DNA of 64,000 nt, taken from positions 16,373,001 to 16,437,000 of the forward strand of contig OX335653.1 in assembly GCA_946894095.1 (NCBI GenBank), read 5' to 3'. Source of the stretch: Incurvaria masculella. Lineage: Eukaryota > Arthropoda > Insecta > Lepidoptera > Incurvariidae. The notes below the pieces were generated by a model. It worked only from the letters and a program-made list of their open reading frames with translations. It was not told the DNA's origin and did no database searches. The position numbers and the translations under genes are program-made. Below, in pieces: positions 57,701 through 63,303 of this stretch; within the stretch, counting starts at the first letter, position 1; every line of letters starts with the position of its first letter.

Positions 57701-60700
57701 ATTTGAGAAAATTGCGTCTCTTCTTGAACAGGGAACTGAGATGGAATACCTCCTTCTTCCCCAGCTGAAACACAGGCAAAATGATAAGAACATTCTCACA
57801 GGCATAAAAGTTTTCTTAAGTTAATGAAAAATAAATTCCAGTCATGTCTTAAATTTTACCTGGTCCATGAACAATAATCTTCTTGGCCGATGGTACATTG
57901 GCCGTCAAAAGAATAGAGGCATCACATTGTTCTTTCCTCAAAATTTGCTTCAAGTCCTTGAACATGATTCCATGAACGCTATGGACAACCTGAAACAAAG
58001 TCAGGGGGTAAAATATGGTTCCAATCTTTTATAAATGGTCCAAATTATAAGAAAGTGATGACAGGTAACAACTCTATACATTGGTGTTGAAGACTGCTAA
58101 AGTTGTTTTGTGAATCAGGTATTCATTGCAACAGGATGAAATGAGTTTTTCTTTGAAAATTGTTAACGTGAAACCAATCAGAAGTAGGATTAAGAAGATG
58201 ATGCATGTAAAAGGCAGTATTCTATCACCTATCCCAGATCTTTTCACAAAGCAGAGTTGTGCATGACTTTTCCCTGTTAACATGTGCAGCGTGTAGAACA
58301 TTACGTAGCCAATGATGTAGTTGTAGAACGTGGAGGCCGCCTGTTGCAGCGCCGAGTCATAATGAGCTCACCATCCACAGCAAGGAGAGCGCCGCGCCGA
58401 CCAGCCGCTGGCCGTCCTCGTGCGGCGTGCGTACGTAAAACATGACGTAGCCGATGATGTAGTTGTAGAGCGTGAAGACCGCCTGTTGCAGCGCCGAGTC
58501 ACAACGAGCTCACCATCCACAGCACGGAGAGCGCCACGCCGACCAGCCGCTGGCCTTCCTCGTGCGGCGTTCGCACGTAGAACATGACATAGCCGATGAT
58601 GTAGTTGTAGAGCGTGAAGGCCGTCTGTTGCAGCGCCATGTCACAATGAGCTCACCATCCACAGCACGGAGAGCGCCGCGCCGACCAGCCGCTGGCTGTC
58701 CTCGTGTGGCGTGCGCACGTAGAACATGATGTAGTTGTAGAGCGTGAAGGCCGTCTGTTGCAGCGCCATGTCACAATGAGCTCACCATCCACAGCACGGA
58801 GAGCGCCGCGCCGACCAGCCGCTGGCTGTCCTCGTGTGGCGTGCGCACGTAGAACATGATGTAGTTGTAGAGCGTGAAGGCCGTCTGTTGCAGCGCCATG
58901 TCACAATGAGCTCACCATCCACAGCACGGAGAGCGCCGCGCCGACCAGCCGCTGGCCGTCCTCGTGCGGCGTTCGCACGTAGAACATGACATAGCCGATG
59001 ATGTAGTTGTAGAGCGTGAAGGCCGTCTGTTGCAGCGCCATGTCACAATGAGCTCACCATCCACAGCACGGAGAGCGCCGCGCCGACCAGCCGCTGGCTG
59101 TCCTCGTGTGGCGTGCGCACGTAGAACATGATGTAGTTGTAGAGCGTGAAGGCCGTCTGTTGCAGCGCCATGTCACAATGAGCTCACCATCCACAGAACG
59201 GAGAGCGCCGCGCCGACCAGCCGCTGGCTGTCCTCGTGTGGCGTGCGCACGTAGAACATGATGTAGTTGTAGAGCGTGAATGCCGCCTGTTGCAGCGCCA
59301 TGTCACAATGAGCTCACCATCCACAGCACAGAGAGCGCCGCGCCGACCAGCCGCTGGCCGTCCTCGTGCGGCGTGCGCACGTAGAACATTACGTAGCCGA
59401 TGATGTAGTTGTAGAGCGTGAATGCCGCCTGTTGCAGCGCCATGTCACAATGAGCTCACCATCCACAGCACAGAGAGCGCCGCGCCGACCAGCCGCTGGC
59501 CGTCCTCGTGCGGCGTGCGCACGTAGAACATTACGTAGCCGATGATGTAGTTGTAGAGCGTGAATGCCGCCTGTTGCAGCGCCATGTCACCATAAGCTCA
59601 CCATCCACAGCACGGAGAGCGCCGCGCCGACCAGCCGCTGGCCGTCCTCGTGCGGAGTGCGCACGTAGAACATGACGTAGCCGATGATGTAGTTGTAGAG
59701 CGTGAATGCCGCCTGTTGCAGCGCCATGTCACCATAAGCTCACCATCCACAGCACGGAGAGCGCCGCGCCGACCAGCCGCTGGCCGTCCTCGTGCGGAGT
59801 GCGCACGTAGAACATGACGTAGCCGATGATGTAGTTGTAGAGCGTGAAGGCCGCCTGCTGCGGCAGCCGTGGCACGAAGCGGATCAGGTGCCGCAGCAGC
59901 TTGAACATCTCGTCCTGGTGGTCGCGGGTCAGCCGCTCCAGAATATGCCGCAGGAACAGAGCCGAGTCCTCGACCAGACAGCCCCATATCACCTGTCGAG
60001 AATAAGTTCTCAAAAATGTTGTTCAATCTGAAACACCTTTTTCCAGCGAGCATATACATGCTACATGCTTTACCAATTTAGCTATCCAAACTGATATGTC
60101 ACCAATCAAATTAGCCTGCTCCCTATCAAATCCAATAGACAATATATATACTGTCTGCTAGATTACTCTTAAGTAAAGACATACAAACTTACTTTCTAAA
60201 TTTAATTGTACCTACAAATTTTTGGAGGGCATAACACCTGAATGCATTCAGTTCCATAAGGGCATAAGTGCAACAATATTTTATTAAAAATAACTGCCAT
60301 TCATTTTGGAAATTGAAAAAGTTGAAAGATGCATTGATGGTCTAGCTATATTTGAAACCCATAATGGTAAATATCTGAATATACTTCGTTCAAACTTTTT
60401 TATGAAAGTTTATGAATATTTGTCTAATTTAAAAACCCAAAGCAGCAGAAACTTGTAGTTTTATCTTTAAATTATAGCTAAACCATTGATCTACATATTT
60501 ACTTGTTGACTATCGAAATTCGTAGTGGTTATTTTAAAAATATAATTAAACGTAGTTTTACTTACACCCTTATCAAATTGAATGCAATGGGCTCTTATCA
60601 CTCCGTTAATAACTGACTTTTCTAAAATAATTTGCTCTAAGAAGAAATGAATCCATTATTAGGTGTCAACAACGAAAAGACCACAAGACGGAGGAGGGCT

Positions 60701-63303
60701 ACCTGATAGGCCACTTCGTAGACGGAGGAGCCGTCCCTGGAGACGGCCGCGTCGTCCAGCAGCGCCACGATCTCGGCGATGGCGGAGCACAGCGCGGATG
60801 GGAACAGAGCCTGGGCGAGCTGCGCGTGATGCGTGCCGCGCACCCCCTCCGCGCCCTCCTCGTCCGCTGACACAGACAATTGCTTTTCGCACTCAGCCAT
60901 GTTGATAGGCCACTGTTTTAGTACTGCAGTAGTATTTTAGTAGCCACAGTTATTTGCAAACTTATAGTTTTCCGGTCCATGCTGCCGCTCTGGGCCGACA
61001 TGTATCGCCTCCAATGATGGTGGGTACCGGGTGGTTTACAGATGCATGTACATTGCGCTTCACCATAGACACATAGGGGCCTGTGTACACATTTTTTTAT
61101 TTTTTTATGTGACTGGACATGGATGGCTAATACCACACCTTCTGTCATGGTATTAGCCCAACACACGACATGGGAACTAGGTGCCATGCCAGGACCTTCC
61201 TTATATTGCACGGCTACATTGAACTGGATGGAAAACACAGACAATCGACGCTTCGACCATCGTTCATCCAATGCGAGGGTACCAACCCGGGCGGGATTAA
61301 CCCTACCACCTAGTAAGTAAGGAAGGGAACCTACAGTTTAACGTGAAATCCGAACCACGGCCAGTCTCTCTCAACGGTCGAATGGTCACCCATCCAAGAC
61401 CAGACCGGACCCAGCGTTGCTTAACTTCGGAGAGTGATCGCCGAAGTGTCGCGCCACTAGGCCAATGAGGCTGACAAACACATGTACATGTACACAAAAC
61501 ATATATACTCCATCAGTGCATGGACTGGCATTTTTCCCATAAAATAAAGTGGCACTGAAATGTTGCAAACCTTACACGGGGGTTGCAAAAAACATGCCGG
61601 CTAGCCAGAGCCTGTTTTTACACGCTGTTTAAACGATTCCTGGTTGAACTTTGAGGGAAATACCTTGTTGTCCATAGTTTACCGATCCTGTATATAAAAT
61701 CACTTGGTTCTTATTTTTTAAATATCGACAGTGAATGGGTGCGTTGAGCAATGGTAGAAAGGGGACAGAGGGGCCAGAGATTCCTTATGTGGTCGTCAAT
61801 ACTGTGTATTCATAACCAGGCTTGTTGGAGCTTAATTCAAGCTATGGTAATTACCAACTCACATTTTTAAATGTATGGAAATTCAAAGGTTGTGGTTGGG
61901 GGTTATGCGAACTAAAATGTGAGTTTAAATTTTTTAAAGCGATCTTGATTGTGATCAATGGAAGGGTGCGCAGGCTAAGCACGCTAGCAGCCAAGTATAC
62001 AATTGGAATGGTGATGATAAAGAAACTATTTTGTTCCACCATCTTCTGTCTTTGTTAACGCCTCCGTCTGCTGCTTCTTGCGAGTATTAATTGCTGGCGC
62101 TAGCAACCGTAGTTGACGACATTAACACTCACGTTCGATGTGATCGTCGGAGGCGTGCTCCAGGCTGGGTTCGCTGGCCGCCTGCCGCGTGATGGGGATG
62201 GTAGTGATGAGGAAGCTCTCGCGCTCCGCCCGCTTCTTGTCGTGATGCTGCTGCAGCGCCTTCTTTATCGCCTCCGTCTGCTGCTTCTTGCGGGTCTTCG
62301 TCGCTGTCACTAGCGACCGCTGTGGATATTTTTGGATATAATTTATTTTGTACAATTAATAGTGGCCGCTACTTAACAAGTGTTTCTTAGTACAGACCGG
62401 TCATTTACCAATGGCAGGATTTCCTCTCAAGCCCACAAAATCGTTGCTTGCTCATAGCAGGAAATCCTGCGAGCACAGGATGTCGGGATGATAAGTCTTT
62501 TATTTTGAGTTCCGTACGGTTCCATTTATTATTAATGGTAACATTGTTTGCTCGTTGAAAATTCGTTTCGTGAATCCAATACTGCTCTGCGAGTACCAAG
62601 AACGCAACCAACTTTTGTCACATTTGATAAGTTTCGAGCGCTCGTTAAAGTGGTAGAAAGAAAATACTGACATTGTTAGATTTGTTCTCACGTACTACTT
62701 CGATCTTGATTTCTCTAAACTAAACATTTGGCATTTTTTTTATATTTTTTTGGGGTCACGTCTAGGCTCCCCTATTAATTATAAAACTAATTGATTCATT
62801 TAAATTGAACCCAGTTCATTAAAAAGTTTAATTATTACCATTGGCTACATAAATAACATAAAATTTGGGGTAAATTCCAACACTTTATTGCTGTAAATAC
62901 AGTTTGAATGCAAAGCGCGATCGCACATGTGCAGCCAAAAATTCCCGGGCCAACAAGGGTATTGCAGCCAATTACCTACTGGTAGACAAGTGGCTGCGAG
63001 GGGTGTTGCATTTTTATTTTATTTCTAAATCAATAATTTTGTTTAAATCTTTAGATACAGTTGTTTTCATGACTCACATGTCTCTCTTGATTCAAGGTCA
63101 TCTCCATATCCTTGTCCTTGACCTGAGGGCTCCAGGGCGGATCCACAATGGAGAGCGACTCGATGCCGATCTTGGGCGACGGCAGCGTGAACTCAATCCC
63201 GGGCGGGGGCACCTTGAACGTGGCGCACGCGCCCTCCTCCATGCGCGGCCACACCTGGTAGCGCAGCTTCCACATCACTTGGAACCGGAGGATGGCGTTG
63301 ATC
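33659..63303 (-). CDS. unc80: UNC80, NALCN/narrow abdomen sodium-leak channel scaffold, C-terminal half (28 exons, 5' end outside window)
   Basis: Minus-strand exons w1-w28, listed separately, join without a phase error into 4,789 nt: one base completing a codon, then 1,595 codons and TAA at 33661-33659. Family-diagnostic blocks include LVEDSALFLRHILERLT, MFKDLKQILRKEQCD, FFKRAQYPQLELV, YSNYQTNKLVTTTIEY, RKPFILQMFGSVSAILD and the C-terminal ERTALLGASQRSLLIAEP. UNC80 is a very large (about 3,000 aa) alpha-helical scaffold that with UNC79 holds the NALCN cation-leak channel at the neuronal membrane and sets resting excitability. The visible half is strongly conserved up to about exon w21; the last exons are Ser/Pro/Gly-rich and look disordered. 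The N-terminal exons lie right of the window. Confidence 0.95.
33905..34155 (+). mobile_element. tRNA-headed SINE, 3'-truncated
   Basis: GTCGTGGGTTATAATACCC resembles box B, followed by CTTTCTTTCTCTTTCTGAGTTG and body landmarks to GTCGAAATAGCAATG; the tail is missing. Confidence 0.7.
35625..36240 (+). repeat. Dispersed composite repeat, copy 1
   Basis: Modules TGATTTTCTCGAGTT, GTAATATGTGTTAAGCAAG, TTCAATCGATCACAACA, TGTATCAATCCAAAATTGTA and AGGTACGAAAGTGGCGCCAT recur in the same order at 41085-41515 and reversed at 48440-48935. A T/A-rich low-complexity insert lies at 36008-36052. No ORF; class unknown. Confidence 0.65.
36358..36402. repeat. (GA)n microsatellite
   Basis: Interrupted GA dinucleotide run, with a pure stretch of about 18 bases, in the intron after unc80 exon w27. 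Confidence 0.8.
36467..36618 (-). CDS. unc80: unc80 exon w27
   Basis: Acceptor TTGCAG, donor GACG|GTACGC, phase 2 to 1. It encodes ESYSLQASTLESP, a run of 12 glycines (GGC-rich, slippage-prone), and SPDPPSASQRTATPPHSPD. Confidence 0.85.
36640..36992 (+). mobile_element. SINE inserted about 20 bases before unc80 exon w27
   Basis: The plus-strand body and tail landmarks are all present (AAACTGTAGGTC, ACTAGGTGGTA, GTCGAAGCGGCAATG, ATTAGCCATCCATGTC, ATAAAAAAAA). The head is short. For unc80 it lies antisense and supplies most of the sequence upstream of the exon w27 acceptor, including any branch point. Confidence 0.75.
37062..37261 (-). CDS. unc80: unc80 exon w26
   Basis: Acceptor TCCCAG, donor ACAG|GTGGGT, phase 0 to 2. 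It encodes VAHIQMESECSSPTQPVAE, a Pro-rich middle, and TDTSWDSESQVSQTSSTSG. Confidence 0.9.
37295..37420 (+). mobile_element. SINE head fragment
   Basis: GTGGCCTAGCGGTTTGGGG is box A-like, followed by a degenerate box B region and GTTTGATAAGTGCATTACAT. The body is absent. Confidence 0.5.
37678..37806 (+). mobile_element. SINE tail fragment
   Basis: GTCCTGGCTTAGCACC, TATGTTGGGCTTATATCATG and AGCCATCCATGTCCAGTTAC, then a poly(A) of about 13 bases. Confidence 0.65.
37858..38015 (-). CDS. unc80: unc80 exon w25
   Basis: Phase 1 to 0, donor GAG|GTACGG. It encodes GETSTTPLSPLSPTEDSSD and a basic KKTFKFRRSRKNKPE. The acceptor (GCCAAG) has a poor pyrimidine tract, so the 5' boundary is less sure. 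Confidence 0.8.
38113..38185 (-). tRNA. tRNA-like sequence (anticodon loop CATGTAA), probable pseudogene or SINE head
   Basis: On the minus strand it folds as a cloverleaf: a 7-bp acceptor stem with three G-T pairs, D arm CCTC…GAGC, T arm GCAGG-TTCGAAT-CCTGC, and box B GGTTCGAATCC. The anticodon would be TGT (Thr), but position 33 is A instead of T and the anticodon stem has a mismatch, so it is probably not a working tRNA. Confidence 0.5.
38225..38545 (-). pseudogene. Reverse transcriptase fragment (CR1/Jockey-like)
   Basis: On the minus strand it reads SVIATTLCNIFITDLHTTT, FKLFADNSQVLD (the catalytic FADD has become FADN) and QKDLDSILCWSSEW with LNTQKCTVLHPGKKN. About 100 codons stay open. 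It lies in the intron between unc80 exons w24 and w25. Confidence 0.75.
38642..38758 (-). CDS. unc80: unc80 exon w24
   Basis: Acceptor TTGCAG, donor TCTG|GTGAGT, phase 1 to 1. It encodes HHISVSTQYHDVKAPGAPI and KLRFVPSVEFKFTS. Confidence 0.9.
39427..39543 (-). CDS. unc80: unc80 exon w23
   Basis: Acceptor CCGCAG, phase 1 to 1. It encodes ESLSSSSTTSQHMGAAEGR and FSSINAGILAHT. The donor needed for phase is G|GTTGGT, which is weak; GTACAT six bases on would break the frame. Confidence 0.8.
39782..40162 (+). mobile_element. 5S rRNA-headed SINE, copy 1
   Basis: The head has a box A-like TGGCCCAGTGG and then a 5S rRNA segment at about 39825-39873: CCGAAGTTAAGCAACG, then GGTCTTGGATGGGTGACC (the 5S box A to box C region). 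From about 39896 it continues with the same body as the tRNA-headed SINEs (ACTGTAGGTCCCC, GCCCGGGTTGGTACCATCG, GTCGAAGCGGCAATG, ATTAGCCATCCATGTCC) and ends in poly(A). Confidence 0.85.
40184..40693. repeat. Minisatellite, 77-78 bp unit, about 6.6 copies
   Basis: Units start AGACTGCCAGAACCCCCAGG at 40184, 40261, 40337, 40415, 40493, 40570 and 40648, each continuing with CCCCACGAATAGCACATTAT and a CACTTCAAGGGC motif. It lies between SINE copy 1 and the donor of unc80 exon w22. Confidence 0.92.
40714..40917 (-). CDS. unc80: unc80 exon w22
   Basis: Acceptor CCGCAG, donor CGCG|GTACAC, phase 1 to 1. It encodes a Ser/Ala/Pro/Thr-rich segment (QHRPSLISMLTGRAPPRTP). It is flanked by two inverted 5S-headed SINEs, and a 77-bp minisatellite starts about 20 bases past its donor. 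Confidence 0.85.
41085..41515 (+). repeat. Dispersed composite repeat, copy 2
   Basis: Same modules and order as 35625-36240 (AATATGTGTTAAGCAAG, CATTCAATCGATCACAACA, AGGTACGAAAGTGGCGCCAT), without the low-complexity insert. Confidence 0.65.
41640..42024 (-). mobile_element. 5S rRNA-headed SINE, copy 2 (inverted to copy 1)
   Basis: Near-identical reverse complement of 39782-40162, including the 5S segment (GGTCACCCATCCAAGACC and CGTTGCTTAACTTCGG on the plus strand). Both copies look young because few bases differ. Confidence 0.87.
42025..42240. repeat. Tandem repeat, about 61-bp unit, three copies
   Basis: TTATCCAAGGTTTTACATGA recurs at about 42059, 42121 and 42182, with GCATTGAAGACAAAATGCAG between. 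It adjoins the head of SINE copy 2. Confidence 0.8.
42346..42511 (-). CDS. unc80: unc80 exon w21
   Basis: Acceptor GCGCAG, donor TTCG|GTGAGT, phase 0 to 1. It encodes LSQPPIGDNERHMQFVVRE and LRDSHDLYKF. This is the last block with an obvious match to vertebrate UNC80. Confidence 0.9.
42676..43056 (+). mobile_element. 5S rRNA-headed SINE, copy 3 (older)
   Basis: Box A-like TAGCTTAGTGTG, then a diverged 5S segment keeping TTCTGGATGGGTGACC (5S box C), then the shared body and a degenerate tail. Confidence 0.75.
43139..43323 (-). CDS. unc80: unc80 exon w20
   Basis: Acceptor CCACAG, donor AAG|GTGAGT, phase 1 to 0. It encodes ALKIMCACFSSELCGEWAR and HLWDFLEYVVTYRTPLYVL, then LLPFIVHK. Confidence 0.94.
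43565..43935 (-). pseudogene. CR1-like ORF2 C-terminus and 3' end
   Basis: On the minus strand it reads LRGHTLKLNKTEHKPNTRNH and NRVVDDWNQLTEDIIS, the usual CR1-type end, followed by a 3' UTR with AGGCTGCCTGTCTAATAT and a TAAA-rich tail. It is 5'-truncated and lies in the intron between unc80 exons w19 and w20. Confidence 0.7.
44010..44222 (-). CDS. unc80: unc80 exon w19
   Basis: Acceptor TTTCAG, donor CTGG|GTGAGT, phase 1 to 1. It encodes RQSDISYVVSVVLSALCPP, an Ala/Gly-rich linker, and HITKVSSQLYRISFL. Confidence 0.92.
44310..44395 (-). mobile_element. SINE body fragment
   Basis: TGCCACATCAACCATCCTTG and CAATGCGATGGTACCAATCC match the SINE body in reverse. A second scrap lies at 44795-44885. 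Confidence 0.5.
44495..44700 (+). repeat. Dispersed composite repeat, partial copy
   Basis: TACTGATTTTCTCAAGTTCC, AAGTGCAACGTACAGACGAT and CGTAAGCGAACTAAATAC match the 5' modules of 35625-36240; ACGCTGCCGCCATACGAAT also recurs at 36266. Confidence 0.5.
44935..45300 (-). pseudogene. CR1-like ORF2 C-terminus and 3' end
   Basis: The minus strand gives the NRVVDSWNKLPEEVISAENV and FKNRLDKHLKAIK blocks, then the 3' UTR signature CACGCATCAGCTTTAAGCTG and a TAATAA tail. Same family as 49385-49865. Confidence 0.75.
45375..45660. mobile_element. Rearranged SINE pieces
   Basis: Three SINE parts lie in mixed orientation: a minus-strand mid-body (45385-45450), a plus-strand tail (45452-45535, ATTAGCCATCCGTGTCCAG) and a minus-strand tRNA head (45540-45660). 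It ends next to the donor of unc80 exon w18. Confidence 0.6.
45677..45800 (-). CDS. unc80: unc80 exon w18
   Basis: Acceptor GCGCAG, donor AAAG|GTCTGT, phase 0 to 1. It encodes DSYSLEQMCGGSAVFPSPE and MNLFMPLCLRVGSGRK. Confidence 0.92.
46097..46152. repeat. Perfect 25-bp inverted repeat with 6-base loop
   Basis: Arms 46097-46121 and 46128-46152 are exact complements (core TTGAGGTGTAGCGTTAAAT) around ACATTC. It lies in the intron between unc80 exons w17 and w18 and is not part of a repeat I recognise. Confidence 0.9.
46239..46316 (+). tRNA. tRNA-Leu-like sequence of bacterial/organellar type, degenerate
   Basis: TGGCGAAATTGGTTAGACGC matches the D-arm signature of bacterial and plastid leucine tRNAs. 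A perfect T stem (GCTGG-TTCGGGT-CCAGC) and an acceptor stem of five or six pairs (CAGCAGG with CTTGCAG) are present. The anticodon arm does not pair, so it is not a functional gene. Confidence 0.4.
47130..47264 (-). CDS. unc80: unc80 exon w17
   Basis: Acceptor TCGCAG, donor GGG|GTGAGG, phase 0 to 0. It encodes NLIVSESSPAENVSSA, a PPPP stretch, and FCSTVVRLIALQIINTG. Confidence 0.92.
47535..47850. mobile_element. Two SINE parts in inverted arrangement
   Basis: A minus-strand SINE remnant (47535-47650) meets a plus-strand body and tail (47648-47850, ending ATAAAAAAAA), sharing CATCTTTTCATCCAACG and its complement near 47630-47680. The poly(A) ends about ten bases from the donor of unc80 exon w16. 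Confidence 0.6.
47859..47975 (-). CDS. unc80: unc80 exon w16
   Basis: Acceptor TTTCAG, donor CAG|GTATCG, phase 0 to 0. It encodes WDAAAGLLKGVLETMMRCP and IIKALLGTCQ. A SINE poly(A) tail begins about ten bases inside the following intron. Confidence 0.92.
48440..48935 (-). repeat. Dispersed composite repeat, copy 3
   Basis: Reverse complement of 41085-41515 in the same module order (ATGGCGCCACTTTCGTACCT, TTGCAATAGAGGGCCGGCTT, ACTTCCGTCACTATGG on the plus strand). Confidence 0.65.
49030..49233 (-). CDS. unc80: unc80 exon w15
   Basis: Acceptor GCGTAG, donor AGG|GTAAGC, phase 0 to 0. It encodes LADIAHALLKVSPYDPES, RGLQRYM and LNTVLRRLDKVFLKIAKKP. Confidence 0.93.
49385..49865 (+). pseudogene. 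CR1-like ORF2 C-terminus and 3' end
   Basis: Reads RRPHRNIQNPQ in one frame, then LRGHSLKLNQSASNSNPRKH and NRVVDSWNKLPEEVISAETV, and a 3' UTR with CACGCATCAGCTTCAAGCTG and a TAATAA tail. 5'-truncated with a frameshift at about 49440. Confidence 0.75.
50363..50524 (-). CDS. unc80: unc80 exon w14
   Basis: Acceptor TCCCAG, donor GTG|GTCAGT, phase 0 to 0. It encodes AEYRRPRDVLLSLVGDFIQ and VELLDSKSHV. Confidence 0.92.
51262..51430 (-). CDS. unc80: unc80 exon w13
   Basis: Acceptor CTACAG, donor GAG|GTGAGG, phase 2 to 0. It encodes YNGPYRTSPEHKGSSQRNT and the acidic RPVPIDYSGEDSE. Confidence 0.93.
51655..51985 (+). mobile_element. SINE, decayed
   Basis: TGGAATCCATGTAAAACCCC, TTCAGTTCAATGTAGCCATG and TTAGCCATCCATGTCCAGTC in SINE order, with several deletions. 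Confidence 0.6.
52159..52304 (-). CDS. unc80: unc80 exon w12
   Basis: Acceptor CCGCAG, donor CCAA|GTATAC, phase 0 to 2. It encodes ILEAILPCYVKQIQLPSYN and AVKTLVNNCEGLS. Confidence 0.93.
52570..52905 (+). pseudogene. CR1-like ORF2 C-terminus and 3' end (short)
   Basis: NKLPEDVINANSTNQFKNRL precedes TTTAAACGAAAATAA, then a 3' UTR ending AGGCTGCCTGTCTAAAATAA and a TAAA tail, as in the reversed copy at 43565-43935. Confidence 0.65.
53092..53310 (-). CDS. unc80: unc80 exon w11
   Basis: Acceptor GGCAG, donor TTG|GTGTGT, phase 0 to 0. It encodes LFNLLLSLETPSPDPLHIA and SLCVMVVSYSAESLRGYQM. Confidence 0.94.
53425..53530 (+). repeat. Dispersed repeat (CGTCCGTCCGTC motif)
   Basis: TCGTCCGTCCGTCTGG, TATCTCATGAACCGTAATA and GCTGAAATTTCC are the reverse of 22250-22320. 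Confidence 0.5.
54044..54600 (+). pseudogene. CR1-like ORF2 C-terminus and 3' end (longest copy)
   Basis: Reads LLEYAYQVWSPYFKNDIDI, RRATKMVLFLRHKSYEDRL, RRQRGDLIETYKILTEHYD and VVDTWNKLPEEVLSANSV, with internal stops at about 54113 and 54358. The 3' UTR carries ACGCATCAGCTTGTACCTGC and a TAATAA tail. It lies in the intron between unc80 exons w10 and w11. Confidence 0.8.
54787..54982 (-). CDS. unc80: unc80 exon w10
   Basis: Acceptor CCTAG, donor AAG|GTGAGG, phase 2 to 0. It encodes LLIMPTLLQIYSNYQTNKL and KPFILQMFGSVSAILDTDE, the most conserved stretch of the gene here. Confidence 0.96.
55222..55416 (-). CDS. unc80: unc80 exon w9
   Basis: Acceptor GCACAG, donor ATGG|GTATGA, phase 2 to 2. 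It encodes WVRLIARMFEAMAGNFAYS and YVNAAFNFKNIFSLN. Confidence 0.95.
55495..55745 (+). pseudogene. Possible decayed retrotransposon RT thumb region
   Basis: LYHALVRSS and the later LQKNRAVFGLGLS weakly resemble the thumb region of a non-LTR reverse transcriptase. The match is faint. Confidence 0.2.
55745..55900 (+). mobile_element. SINE body fragment
   Basis: CTACCATCGTATTGAATGAA, GGAGCGGCAATGAAAATTAT and GTGATGTGTTGGGCTAATAT follow SINE order; head and tail are lost. Confidence 0.55.
56037..56182 (-). CDS. unc80: unc80 exon w8
   Basis: Acceptor TCACAG, donor CAT|GTAAGC, phase 0 to 2. It encodes VVFLHEELMKLPSFPRKAL and LLGLDVLHKF. Confidence 0.93.
56842..57035 (-). CDS. unc80: unc80 exon w7
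   Basis: Acceptor CCGCAG, donor ATG|GTGAGC, phase 1 to 0. It encodes YFFKRAQYPQLELVHMS and KFVEIGKVLLTWAILKNVD. Confidence 0.95.
57135..57277 (+). pseudogene. Relic of a retrotransposon ORF2 C-terminus
   Basis: ETTAYVLLEYRSVANQRART and LPEACGNFKNLLDFWAELEW followed by a stop: the R1/Jockey-type C-terminal region after the zinc motif, related in type to 17157-17345. It lies in the intron between unc80 exons w6 and w7. Confidence 0.6.
57624..57764 (-). CDS. unc80: unc80 exon w6
   Basis: Acceptor TTTCAG, donor ACAC|GTAAGT, phase 1 to 1. It encodes IPSQFPVQEETQFSQILKE and EYFLVDFKT. Confidence 0.95.
57860..57989 (-). CDS. unc80: unc80 exon w5
   Basis: Acceptor TTTCAG, donor CCAG|GTAAAA, phase 0 to 1. 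It encodes VVHSVHGIMFKDLKQILRK and ends KKIIVHGP, a strongly conserved block. Confidence 0.95.
58295..59743 (-). repeat. Tandem array of unc80 exon w4 fragments (about 10.5 units of 142 or 130 bp)
   Basis: Counting plus-strand AGCTCACCATCCACAG junctions at 58365, 58507, 58649, 58779, 58909, 59051, 59181, 59311, 59453 and 59595 up to the true exon junction at 59737 gives six 142-bp and four 130-bp units, plus a partial one at the far end. Each unit holds the last 111 nt of exon w4 (37 codons, AAFTLYNYIIGYV to LSVLWM), its donor ATG|GTGAGC, and 31 bases ending CTGCAACAG. The short units lack 12 bp (the IGYV codons) and so keep frame. The 31-base linker contains an in-frame TGA. The array fills the intron between exons w4 and w5. 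Confidence 0.95.
59744..59992 (-). CDS. unc80: unc80 exon w4 (source of tandem array)
   Basis: Acceptor GACAG, donor ATG|GTGAGC, 83 codons, phase 0 to 0. It encodes VIWGCLVEDSALFLRH, RFVPRLPQQAAFTLYNY and ends LSVLWM. The last 111 nt are repeated about ten times just downstream (58295-59743). Confidence 0.95.
60703..60923 (-). CDS. unc80: unc80 exon w3
   Basis: Acceptor CTGCAG at 60925-60924 and donor CAG|GTAGCC, phase 1 to 0. It encodes LKQWPINMAECEKQLSVS to SVYEVAYQ. The frame stays open for 22 codons past the donor, but only this donor gives the in-phase AYQ|VIWG join. Confidence 0.85.
61091..61476 (-). mobile_element. 5S rRNA-headed SINE, copy 4
   Basis: Minus-strand SINE with poly(A) at 61091 and head at 61476. 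The 5S segment at about 61385-61433 is the reverse complement of the one in copy 1 (GGTCACCCATCCAAGACC, CGTTGCTTAACTTCGG). The body is close to copies 1 and 2. Confidence 0.85.
61930..62105 (-). pseudogene. Decayed duplicate of unc80 exon w2
   Basis: On the minus strand it starts NTRKKQQTEA as in exon w2 (KTRKKQQTEA), loses frame in the KKALQQHHDKK part, then resumes SFFIITIPI and AAS-SL in step with SFLITTIPI and AASEPSL. The donor region is not kept. It lies about 30 bases past the real exon in the following intron. Confidence 0.75.
62133..62319 (-). CDS. unc80: unc80 exon w2
   Basis: Acceptor CCACAG, donor GAAC|GTGAGT, phase 0 to 1. It is highly charged (TRKKQQTEAIKKAL, HHDKKRAERESFL) with predicted helix. 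A decayed second copy lies in the next intron at 61930-62105. Confidence 0.92.
63078..63303 (-). CDS. unc80: unc80 exon w1 (first in window)
   Basis: Acceptor CATAG, donor CAT|GTGAGT. It starts with the last base of a codon (phase 2) and ends in phase 0. It encodes INAILRFQVMWKLRYQVWP to NQERH. Confidence 0.9.

Noticed and set aside
58472..58729. Plus-strand open frame in the w4 array that looks like a repeat protein
   Set aside because: Antisense reading of exon-derived units; codon pattern and homology are on the minus strand.
58295..59743. Regular repeats with short spacers resembling a CRISPR array
   Set aside because: Units are copies of a host exon, the 'spacers' are identical to each other, and the genome is eukaryotic.
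60637..60702. Exon w3 frame stays open 22 codons beyond the chosen donor (VALLRLVVFSLLTPNN, then a stop)
   Set aside because: Only the donor at 60703|60702 joins in phase to exon w4 with the expected AYQ|VIWG continuity. The extension has no donor before its stop. It could appear in a retained-intron transcript but is not needed.
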